NCBI GenBank assembly: GCA_014377905.1
Contig: JACMOQ010000395.1
Location: 1 to 14,990, forward strand
Origin: Acetobacteraceae bacterium
Lineage (GTDB): Bacteria; Pseudomonadota; Alphaproteobacteria; Acetobacterales; Acetobacteraceae
DNA: 14,990 nt
Reading direction: 5' to 3'
Shown: piece after piece, positions 1-6,115 of the stretch
Numbering within the stretch: the first letter of the stretch is position 1
How the letters are laid out: every line of letters begins with the position of its first letter
Program-made: the position numbers and the translations under genes
The notes under the pieces: model-generated
Told to the model about the DNA's origin: nothing
What the model saw: only the letters and a program-made list of their open reading frames with translations
The model's database searches: none

Positions 1-239
1 CAGTCGCGCAACGCCTTGCCCGCAAGCGCGGTCACCGCAAGGTCACCATATGCAATGGTGCCCGATGTCGGCGTCTGCAACCCGTTGATCATCCGTAGCA
101 AGGTGGACTTGCCAGCGCCGGGCCGGCCAATAATCCCCACCATCTGGCCCGGCGGCACCTCGGTCGAGACATTATCGACCGCGAGCTTCTGCCCAAAGCG
201 GCAGCTCAGGGCGCGGATTTGCAGGGTTTGTCCGGTCAT
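1..239 (-). CDS. phnC: PhnC-like ABC transporter ATP-binding protein (5' part, runs off the window)
   Basis: The first 79 residues of an ABC ATPase are read on the minus strand from ATG at 239, and the rest lies before base 1. The Walker A loop GRPGAGKST is at residues 38-46. It is followed by LLRMINGL and a PTSG turn, then a VTAL-GKALRD stretch. That pattern is typical of the ATPase of phosphonate/phosphate-ester importers (PhnC family), which powers uptake from the cytoplasmic face together with PhnD (binding protein) and PhnE (permease). The signature motif, Walker B and H-loop are outside the window, so the exact substrate cannot be confirmed. It is divergent from the NIPSNAP gene across an 87-bp gap. 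ABC ATPase is nearly certain; the phosphonate subfamily is likely. Confidence 0.8.
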   Translation of the reverse strand, partial: MTGQTLQIRALSCRFGQKLAVDNVSTEVPPGQMVGIIGRPGAGKSTLLRMINGLQTPTSGTIAYGDLAVTALAGKALRD

Positions 240-250
240 GGCCCATGTTG

Positions 251-289
251 CCCGGCCCGCCGCCTGTGGGCAAGCGCGGGCGGGTCGGG
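251..289. repeat. GC-rich inverted repeat in the phnC/NIPSNAP divergent gap
   Basis: Bases 251-261 can pair with 279-289: 11 pairs including one G-T, with a 17-base loop. A TAGACT (291-296) that could serve as a -10 box for the downstream gene follows directly. No good -35 is seen at the right distance. It could be a leader hairpin, an operator, or chance in GC-rich DNA. Confidence 0.3.
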
Positions 290-326
290 CTAGACTATCG
301 TGCCACAACAACAGGAGACCCTTGGG

Positions 327-647
327 ATGATCGTCGATCTGCGCATCTATACCTGCAAGCCCAACCGCATGGGCGACTTCGTTAAAATTTATCACGACCT
401 GGCTTGGCCGCTGCAGCAGAAATATCTTGGTAACTGTCTGGGTTGGTACACAACGGTTGAAGGCGAGCTGAACCGGGTTGTGCATATGTGGGGCTATGAC
501 AGCCAGGCGGACCGCGAGGCGCGCCGCAAGGCGATGGCGGGCGATCCGGAATGGGGCAAGTATCTGGCCGCCGTGGCTGAAGCTGACATCCTGGTGAATA
601 TGGAAAACCGGATTTTGGCACCGACGGCTTTTTCACCGGTAAAATAA
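327..647 (+). CDS. NIPSNAP family protein
   Basis: This is a 106-residue soluble protein of the NIPSNAP family, a small dimeric alpha/beta-barrel (ferredoxin-like) fold. It opens with the typical MIVDLRIYTCKPNRMGDF stretch and has a central W-Y strand, a VVHMWGYDS segment (family pattern V-x-x-W-x-Y/D), and a DPEWGKY helix start. The biochemical role of bacterial NIPSNAP proteins is unsettled. The ATG at 327 is preferred over an upstream in-frame GTG at 300, because AGGAGA (313-318) sits 8 bases before the ATG and the family normally starts at this point. No signal peptide or membrane segment is seen. It is transcribed away from the PhnC-like gene and could belong to a separate promoter unit. 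Confidence 0.85.
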   Translation: MIVDLRIYTCKPNRMGDFVKIYHDLAWPLQQKYLGNCLGWYTTVEGELNRVVHMWGYDSQADREARRKAMAGDPEWGKYLAAVAEADILVNMENRILAPTAFSPVK

Positions 648-675
648 CCCGCGGCTTTTTATGATTTTGCAGCCG

Positions 676-707
676 TCGGCTTGGGTCTGTGGATGGACCC
701 AAGCCGA
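676..707. terminator. 12-bp hairpin after the NIPSNAP gene, terminator-like but without a T tract
   Basis: TCGGCTTGGGTC (676-687) is perfectly complementary to GACCCAAGCCGA (696-707), with an 8-base loop. The gap is downstream of a stop codon, so a transcription-stop or mRNA-end role is natural. No run of T follows on either strand, so it is not a textbook intrinsic terminator. Part of the left arm also pairs with an upstream copy at 621-629 (see findings). Confidence 0.45.
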
Positions 708-733
708 TGGCGATCTTGCGCACTGAATAAACC

Positions 734-762
734 TTGCGATCATGGCTCATGTATGTTATTAT
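734..762 (+). promoter_or_regulatory. sigma70-like promoter for the gene at 770, probably leaderless
   Basis: A -35 box TTGCGA (734-739, 4 of 6 matches) and a -10 box TATTAT (757-762, 5 of 6) are separated by exactly 17 bases, in an AT-rich patch of an otherwise GC-rich region. The expected transcription start, 6-8 bases after the -10, falls at about 768-770, which is the ATG itself. No Shine-Dalgarno sequence is present. Confidence 0.45.
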
Positions 763-769
763 TTTTGTC

Positions 770-1345
770 ATGAATACATCCGCAATCCCTTTTGGCCTGC
801 CCGACACCGCGCCCGATCTGGCGCGGCGTTTTGCTGCGATCATGGCGGGGCTGGGGGCTTTGATTGCGCGGCGGTTCTTGAAGATGCCGCATTTGACGGG
901 GTTTACCTTGTTGCTGTGGGGCCGGATAAACCGGGCGGTACGGCGGTTGCACCAGGCACTGACACAGACGTCGGCAGACAGGCGGGCGCGGCTAACGCGG
1001 TGTGATCGTGCGGGCGGTGTACGGGTGCGGCCGTTGGATCTGCCGCGCGGGCGCGGCTGGATTGTGCGCGAGTTGGGCTGGGAGGCAGCGGCTTTTCTTG
1101 GCCAACTGGAAGCATTGCTGCGCGAGGTTGAAACCCGGACCGCGCTGGCAGCAGCGCCAGGCGCGGGACGGGTGTTGCGGCCGATATGCCGGATGCTCGG
1201 GGTGCCGCTGTCGGTGACGCCGAAAGTATTGCCCAAGATGGTGGCGACAGACAGCGGTGTGCGGCCATGGCCGCCGGCACCTGGGGCCAGCCCAGCGGAT
1301 CGTGATCTGTTGACGATCGCGGAGAAAATTTCAACGAGCGGTTAG
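770..1345 (+). CDS. Conserved-looking hypothetical protein, basic and helical
   Basis: This gene encodes 191 residues and I cannot name its function. The N-terminal third is amphipathic and Arg-rich (segments ARRFAAIMAGLGALIARRF and LLLWGRINRAVRRL, roughly residues 18-60). A middle LPRGRGWIVRELGWEAA segment and a LRPICRMLGV segment (about residue 135) follow. The tail is Pro-rich. There is no clear signal peptide, and no confident membrane span or catalytic motif. The layout recalls a family of short hypothetical proteins I associate with Acetobacteraceae, but that is from memory. The ATG at 770 is chosen because the likely promoter ends just before it. In-frame upstream starts (734, 749) lie inside the promoter. 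Codon use is normal for the window, which supports a real gene. Confidence 0.65.
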   Translation: MNTSAIPFGLPDTAPDLARRFAAIMAGLGALIARRFLKMPHLTGFTLLLWGRINRAVRRLHQALTQTSADRRARLTRCDRAGGVRVRPLDLPRGRGWIVRELGWEAAAFLGQLEALLREVETRTALAAAPGAGRVLRPICRMLGVPLSVTPKVLPKMVATDSGVRPWPPAPGASPADRDLLTIAEKISTSG

Positions 1346-1361
1346 GCAGCGGGGTGTTTTC

Positions 1362-1390
1362 TTGCTTTATTTGTTACGATATCATAACTA
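1362..1390 (+). promoter_or_regulatory. Possible promoter with a palindromic operator upstream of the M23 peptidase gene
   Basis: TTGCTT (1362-1367) and TAACTA (1385-1390) are spaced by 17 bases. Between and overlapping them is a 16-bp near-perfect palindrome, GTTACGATATCATAAC (1373-1388), with a single mismatched pair. A dyad placed between -35 and -10 is a classic repressor-operator layout. The start codon is 170 bases further on, so there would be a long leader. Confidence 0.3.
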
Positions 1391-1559
1391 TATCACAGTA
1401 ACGTCAGGTTTTGGCATGGTTTTCGGCAATACGGTCGCGGTCGTGGTGAAGGATTTTAAGGTGGTGGTATCGCGCGCTTCTGAGACATCTCATGATAGGC
1501 CGGACGACTTTGTGATCGGGGGGGTAGATTTACCTATCCATGCGTGCTATCAGCCTCAG

Positions 1560-2105
1560 ATGCGCAAAATCCTGATGGCTTGCAGTTTTGTGACCCTTGC
1601 TGCGATGGCGGCCCCTGCTGCGGCGACCGACTTGTGTGGTGGCATGTTGATGCCGGCGGCGCAGTTGAAAACCGTGTCGCGCGGCGTTGGGCATGGCCAC
1701 AGCGGGCTTGACCTGATGGCGCCCTATGGCTCCCCGATCCGGGCGGCATTGGGTGGCACGGTGATTTTCAGTGGGACCTATTTCGCCTACGGGTCGATGA
1801 TCGATATCCGCCACGACAACGGCATGGTGACCCGCTACGGGCATTTGTCGAAGTTTGCTCCGGGTATCCGCCCGGGCGCTGCGGTGGAAACGGGCGAGTT
1901 GATTGGCCATATCGGCACATCAGGCCGCGCTAGTGGCGCGCATCTGCATTTTGAGGTGCGGGTCGAGGGCAAAACGCTGGACCCGAAGCCGTATCTTGGC
2001 CTTGCCGCCTGCCCGTGGGTATCCAGCCCGCCGGGCCGCCCGATCGTCGAAGAAGCTCGCGCGTCAGACAGCGCGCCTATTCGGCGGGATGTCCGACCGA
2101 AATAG
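1560..2105 (+). CDS. Exported M23 family metallopeptidase (LytM/peptidoglycan endopeptidase type)
   Basis: This encodes a 181-residue secreted or periplasmic zinc peptidase that would cut peptidoglycan cross-links. A signal peptide spans about residues 1-22 (MRKILMAC, a hydrophobic core, then APAAA before TDLC). The catalytic domain carries the LytM zinc set: H47 and D51 in HSGLD, H95 in YGHLS, and H128/H130 in HLHFEV. It is therefore probably active, unlike EnvC/NlpD-type regulators. The reading frame is open back to 1362, but the signal peptide at M1 = 1560 argues against those upstream starts. No strong ribosome-binding site is seen before 1560, which leaves some doubt. It is a short single-domain form lacking LysM or coiled-coil modules. 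The Pro/Arg-rich tail beyond residue 155 is probably disordered. Confidence 0.85.
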   Translation: MRKILMACSFVTLAAMAAPAAATDLCGGMLMPAAQLKTVSRGVGHGHSGLDLMAPYGSPIRAALGGTVIFSGTYFAYGSMIDIRHDNGMVTRYGHLSKFAPGIRPGAAVETGELIGHIGTSGRASGAHLHFEVRVEGKTLDPKPYLGLAACPWVSSPPGRPIVEEARASDSAPIRRDVRPK

Positions 2106-2160
2106 CGATTTGTTAAACATTTGACGCAAAAATGTGCTCACGCAAGCAACGGTGAGACAT

Positions 2161-2340
2161 ATGACCCAGTTATCCTTCGTGCCGGCCCGAAATTTCGCAC
2201 GGGTCACGCCACCATCACCCTCCCCCCGTCTGCCGGGCCATCTCGCGGTCCCGGTGATTGTGGGGCTGGCCTTGGTGTCGTGGGTTGTGGTTTGGCAACT
2301 GGTTGAAGCGGTGGTGATGGTGATTGCGGCGCTGACGTGA
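2161..2340 (+). CDS. Small single-span membrane protein, unknown function
   Basis: This 59-residue ORF starts at ATG 2161, preceded by GGTGAG (2151-2156). The N-terminal half is polar and Pro-rich. Residues about 29-57 form one strongly hydrophobic Val/Leu/Ala/Trp segment that should cross the membrane. I do not recognise a family. It follows the M23 peptidase by 55 bases on the same strand and is convergent with tsaC, 34 bases away. A coding role is supported by the start signal and the clean hydrophobic segment, but a chance ORF cannot be excluded at this length. Confidence 0.5.
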   Translation: MTQLSFVPARNFARVTPPSPSPRLPGHLAVPVIVGLALVSWVVVWQLVEAVVMVIAALT

Positions 2341-2374
2341 ACTGCGGAAGGCGACGCGACGATATTGGTCTCGG

Positions 2375-3325
2375 CTAACGCGGCGCAGCGGCCCGCCGCA
2401 AACGGTCATTGATGGCGACCCCAAGACCGTGTTCGGGCAGCACCATCGCGGCGATCCCAGCGAGCCCGACGCTGCGCACCAGTTCATCGAGCGCACGCAG
2501 CCCGGCGAACACATTGGCAGCGGCTTCGGTGAGGTCGCCGGCAGCGCTCAGCTGATACACAAAGGTCGCGCCCGGCAAAGGTGGCCCGAACGCCAACAGC
2601 GCTTCATCACGCCGCACCGCGCTGGCGTTCAGCCGCAATGGTGCATTGGGGGCGTAGTGGGAGGCGAGCATGCCGGGGGCGCGGATCGCGTCCCCGGGTT
2701 CAGACAACGGTCCTATTTCAGCCTCCAAGTCCTCACGGGTGATGCCGCCGGGCCGCAAAAGTGTCGGTGTTGGGCCGCAAAGATCGACGATGGTTGATTC
2801 CACGCCCACCGCGCAGGGGCCGCTATCCAGCACCGCGGCGATGCGTCCGTCGAGTTCGGCGAACACATCATCGGCGCTGGTCGGGCTGATATGGCCGGAT
2901 CGGTTGGCCGAAGGTGCCGCAACCGGGCGGCCCACTGCGGCGAGCAAATCCTGCACGCCGGCGGGCACGCGAACGGCCAGGCTGTCGAGGCCGGCGCCGG
3001 CAAGCAGGGCGACCGCGCTGGCGGGGCGACGTGGCAGCACCATGGTCAACGGACCGGGCCAAAAACGGGCGGCGAGGCGGCGCGCCCCGTCATTGGCCAC
3101 CACATCGGCGAAGGCTGCATCCGCGTTGGGATAATGGCAGATCAACGGGTTGAAATGCGGCCTTCCCTTAGCGGTGAAAATCCGCGCCACGGCATCGGCA
3201 TTGGTGGCGTCTCCGCCCAGGCCGTAGACGGTTTCGGTGCCGAATGCGACCAATGCTCCCGATTGCAATAGCGCGGCGGCATCGCGCAGGCCGGCGGCAT
3301 CGTTGCGCAAGCGACGGGTGATCAA
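2375..3325 (-). CDS. tsaC: L-threonylcarbamoyladenylate synthase (TsaC/Sua5 type)
   Basis: The enzyme makes threonylcarbamoyl-AMP from threonine, bicarbonate and ATP. This is the first step of t6A37 modification in ANN-decoding tRNAs, before TsaB/D/E. The 316 residues match the long Sua5 form. The YrdC domain has TETVYGLG (30-37), the KGRP motif (53-56), the APSANRSG loop (137-144) and STIVD (177-181). A linker (APGMLASHYAP) then leads to a C-terminal Sua5 domain from about residue 217. The start is TTG at 3325: its TTGA overlaps the stop of the upstream cysQ gene (TGA, 3324-3322), and homologous sequence begins right there. That indicates translational coupling in a two-gene operon. Confidence 0.93.
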   Translation of the reverse strand: MITRRLRNDAAGLRDAAALLQSGALVAFGTETVYGLGGDATNADAVARIFTAKGRPHFNPLICHYPNADAAFADVVANDGARRLAARFWPGPLTMVLPRRPASAVALLAGAGLDSLAVRVPAGVQDLLAAVGRPVAAPSANRSGHISPTSADDVFAELDGRIAAVLDSGPCAVGVESTIVDLCGPTPTLLRPGGITREDLEAEIGPLSEPGDAIRAPGMLASHYAPNAPLRLNASAVRRDEALLAFGPPLPGATFVYQLSAAGDLTEAAANVFAGLRALDELVRSVGLAGIAAMVLPEHGLGVAINDRLRRAAAPR

Positions 3326-4095
3326 TCCGCCCAACCTGCCCCCTGGCAGACAAAATGCGGATTTTCGTACCCCGGCTTGCCATAGCTCAACGGGACCATT
3401 GCCGGATGCGCCAACACCCGCCCACCGGCAGCTTCCAGCACCGCCTGGGCGGCGGCGGTATCCCATTCCATCGTCCGCCCGAAGCGCGGGTAAAGATCGG
3501 CCTGGCCCTGGGCCAGCAGCGAAAATTTCAGCGCCGAGCCCATGTTTTTCACGCCTGCGACAGTGAAATCGGCAAGGTATTTGGCCAAGGTTGCGTCATT
3601 GGCATAGGACCGCGACGCAACGACCTCGATCCCCGCAACCGGGCGGGTGCGGGCTTTGATCGCGTGCTGGCCGGCGCCATCGCGGCGCCAGGCACCGACA
3701 CCGACCAGACCGCCGAATATTGCACCGATCGCCGGCTGGCCGATCACGCCCAACACTGGCTTGCCGTTGCGGATGAGTCCTATGCAGACGGCGAAATCGT
3801 CTCGGCCGGCGGAAAATTCTCGGGTACCGTCGATCGGATCGACCAGCCAGAAACACTCCGCCCGCGCTGTGATCCGGCCGGCGGCGACTTCTTCCTCGGC
3901 GACCACGGGGATGTCAGGCGTTGCTTGGCGCAATCCGGCTGCGATCAGCAATTCGGCGGCGTGGTCGGCTTCCGTTACCGGGGAGAAATCCGCCTTGCTG
4001 GTGGTTTCAAATCCACGCGCGCGGATCTGATTGATGACCACCCCGGCACGTTCGGCGAGGGAGGCGGCGAGCTCGAGCAATTCAGGATCGGTCAT
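3322..4095 (-). CDS. cysQ: 3'(2'),5'-bisphosphate nucleotidase CysQ (inositol monophosphatase superfamily)
   Basis: This is a 257-residue Mg-dependent phosphatase. CysQ removes the 3'-phosphate of PAP/PAPS, which recycles the by-product of sulfate assimilation and limits PAP toxicity. Superfamily motifs are in order: SPVTEAD (38-44), VAEEE (65-69, metal ligands), the signature DPIDGTREF (86-94) and MEWDTAAA with D212. The TREF ending of the signature, rather than TxNF, favours CysQ over inositol monophosphatase. The ATG at 4095 was chosen because the homologous region starts with TDPELLEL; the ribosome-binding site is weak. It is the first gene of the cysQ-tsaC pair and is divergent from pepA across 83 bases. 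A histidinol-phosphatase role in the same superfamily is a less likely alternative. Confidence 0.88.
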   Translation of the reverse strand: MTDPELLELAASLAERAGVVINQIRARGFETTSKADFSPVTEADHAAELLIAAGLRQATPDIPVVAEEEVAAGRITARAECFWLVDPIDGTREFSAGRDDFAVCIGLIRNGKPVLGVIGQPAIGAIFGGLVGVGAWRRDGAGQHAIKARTRPVAGIEVVASRSYANDATLAKYLADFTVAGVKNMGSALKFSLLAQGQADLYPRFGRTMEWDTAAAQAVLEAAGGRVLAHPAMVPLSYGKPGYENPHFVCQGAGWAD

Positions 4096-4178
4096 GTGCG
4101 AAGTGTACAGCTTGTGTCGGCGCTGGCAAAGGCTGCTAGAGTTGGATTTCATATCGCAACACCCTAAAGGAGCGCGCC

Positions 4179-5657
4179 ATGCTCGACATCGCCTTCGCCA
4201 AATCCGCCTTGCCGAAATCGGGCGCGCTTGCGCTGCTGATTGCAGAAGACGCCAATAGCCCGACCCGGGCCGCGCTGGACGCCGCCGATGCCGCAACCGA
4301 TGGCGCGATTTCTCGTGCGCTGAAAGTCGCTGAATTTACCGGCAAGAAGGGCCAATCCACCACCATCCTGGCGCCTGGCGCCGGGTTGACGCGGGTTGTC
4401 GCGGTCGGCCTTGGGAAGCTTGCGGATGCCACCGTGAAATCGGTTGAAGACGCCGCTGGCACCGCAGCAGCAGCACTCGGCCGCGATGCCACCGCAGCCC
4501 TGGCGGCTTGCGGCCTGACCGGCGCGCAAGCCGCATCGGCCGCCTTAGGCGCCGTGCTGCGCCGTTACCGGTTCGACCGCTACCGCACCAAGGAAAAGGC
4601 CGAGGACAAGCCGAAGCTTGCCAAGCTTTCCGTACTGACCGACGAACTTGCCCGCGCAAAAGCCGGCTGGGTTGATGGCCGCGCGGTTGCCGAGGGCGTG
4701 TTCCTCGCCCGCGATCTGGTCAGCGAACCGCCGAATGTTCTGCACCCGGTCGAAATGGCCGAACGTTGCAAGAAGCTGACCGCCCTGGGCCTGAAGGTCG
4801 AGGTGCTGGGGCCGAAGGACATGCTGAAGCTTGGCTTTGGTGCGCTGATGGGCGTCGCCCAGGGCAGCACCGCGGAACCGCGCATGGTGGTGATGACATG
4901 GAACGGCGCCGGGCCGAAATCAAAGGCCAAGCCGCTGGCTTTCATCGGCAAGGGCGTAACATTCGATACGGGCGGCATTTCGATCAAGCCGGCTGGTGGC
5001 ATGGAGGAAATGAAGTTCGACATGGCCGGCGCAGGTGCGGTAATCGGGCTGATGTCGGCGTTGGCTGGGCGAAAAGCCAAGGTTGATGTCGTGGGGCTGG
5101 TTGGGCTGGTGGAAAACATGCCGTCCGGCAACGCGCAACGCCCTGGCGACGTGGTAACGTCCTATTCCGGCCAGACCATCGAGGTGATCAACACCGATGC
5201 CGAGGGCCGTTTGGTACTTGCCGACGTGCTTTGGTATTGCCAGCAAAAATTCGATCCGCGCTTCATGGTCGATCTGGCAACGCTCACCGGTGCGATGATC
5301 GTAGCACTCGGGCACGAATATGCCGGGTTCTTCGCCAATGACGATGCGATTTCCGACCAGTTGCACGATGCCGGCAAATCCAGTGGCGAGCTTGCGTGGC
5401 GCATGCCGCTGAGCGAGGGGTATGAAAAGGCGATCAAGTCCGACATTGCCGACATGAAAAACGTTGGCGGCAGACCAGCTGGGGCGATTACCGCGGCAGC
5501 GTTCATCCAGCGCTTCGTCAACGGCAAGCCTTGGGCGCATCTCGATATCGCTGGCACGGCCTGGGCGTACTCGGATCAGCCAACCGTGCCGAAGGGCGCC
5601 ACCGGCTGGGGGGTGCGGCTGCTAGACCGGATGGTTGCCGACAACTTCGAAAAGTAA
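4179..5657 (+). CDS. pepA: Leucyl aminopeptidase, M17 family
   Basis: A 492-residue cytoplasmic aminopeptidase that removes N-terminal residues from peptides using two divalent metals, normally as a hexamer. The N-terminal macro-like domain covers about residues 1-165 and the catalytic domain the remainder. Metal and catalytic residues are all present: K258 and D263 in GKGVTFDTGG, K270, D281 in FDMAGAG, and D340, E342 and R344 in the M17 signature NTDAEGRL. Each is offset by 12 from the E. coli PepA numbering as I recall it. AAAGGAG lies just before the ATG. In some bacteria PepA also binds DNA (XerC accessory protein, pyrimidine regulation), but nothing here tests that. The stop codon is followed at once by the holC GTG, so the two are probably co-translated. 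Confidence 0.97.
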   Translation: MLDIAFAKSALPKSGALALLIAEDANSPTRAALDAADAATDGAISRALKVAEFTGKKGQSTTILAPGAGLTRVVAVGLGKLADATVKSVEDAAGTAAAALGRDATAALAACGLTGAQAASAALGAVLRRYRFDRYRTKEKAEDKPKLAKLSVLTDELARAKAGWVDGRAVAEGVFLARDLVSEPPNVLHPVEMAERCKKLTALGLKVEVLGPKDMLKLGFGALMGVAQGSTAEPRMVVMTWNGAGPKSKAKPLAFIGKGVTFDTGGISIKPAGGMEEMKFDMAGAGAVIGLMSALAGRKAKVDVVGLVGLVENMPSGNAQRPGDVVTSYSGQTIEVINTDAEGRLVLADVLWYCQQKFDPRFMVDLATLTGAMIVALGHEYAGFFANDDAISDQLHDAGKSSGELAWRMPLSEGYEKAIKSDIADMKNVGGRPAGAITAAAFIQRFVNGKPWAHLDIAGTAWAYSDQPTVPKGATGWGVRLLDRMVADNFEK

Positions 5658-6104
5658 GTGGCCGATATCGGCTTTTACCATCTGACCCGCACCGGGGCCG
5701 ACGCGGCGCTGCCGGTGCTGCTCGGCCGGACGCTCGCGGCAGGCGAACGGGCGGTGGTGATGTGCGGATCGGACGACCGGGTGGCGGCACTCGATACCGC
5801 GCTATGGGTCTGTCCGGATCCAGACTGGTTGCCGCACGGCACGCAGGCTTCGGGCAACGCGCCGATGCAGCCAATCTGGTTGGCGACCGACGATACCGCG
5901 CCGAACGGGGCGCGGTTTCTATTCTTGATCGATGGCTGCGCCAGCGCGCGGTTGGACGCGTTCTTGCGGGTGTTCGATTTATTCGATGGACGGGATGACG
6001 TTGCCGTGGCCGCCGCCCGCCTGCGATGGCGGGTGGCCAAGGATGCTGGGCATAGCATGGCCTATTGGCGACAGGGCGAGAAAGGCTGGGAGAAAGCGGG
6101 GTAG
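5658..6104 (+). CDS. holC: DNA polymerase III subunit chi
   Basis: A 148-residue protein matching HolC, which links the clamp loader (through psi, where present) to SSB on lagging-strand DNA. The family pattern is visible: GFYHLTRTGADAALP at the N terminus, ERAVVMCGSDDRVAALD, LWVCPDPDWLPHG (residues about 50-62), PIWLATDD, then FLFLIDG and a FDLFDGRD helix. The GTG at 5658 abuts the pepA stop with no gap. This pepA-holC order is common in proteobacteria and supports both the identity and the start. The stop lies 11 bases from the gyrB stop on the other strand, so there is very little room for a terminator between these convergent units. Confidence 0.93.
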   Translation: MADIGFYHLTRTGADAALPVLLGRTLAAGERAVVMCGSDDRVAALDTALWVCPDPDWLPHGTQASGNAPMQPIWLATDDTAPNGARFLFLIDGCASARLDAFLRVFDLFDGRDDVAVAAARLRWRVAKDAGHSMAYWRQGEKGWEKAG

Positions 6105-6115
6105 AAAGCCGCCCC

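Noticed and set aside
382..1236. Long minus-strand ORF of 284 codons
   Set aside because: It runs antisense through the NIPSNAP gene and the 770-1345 gene. Its Arg/Pro/Ser-rich composition is typical of a shadow frame in GC-rich DNA, and no family motif is visible.
3355..4167. Plus-strand ORF of 270 codons opposite cysQ
   Set aside because: It is an antisense frame of cysQ, has no recognisable motif, and is rich in residues expected from reverse translation of GC-rich codons.
4920..5540. Minus-strand ORF of 206 codons inside pepA
   Set aside because: It is an antisense shadow of a well-supported M17 gene whose catalytic residues are all intact.
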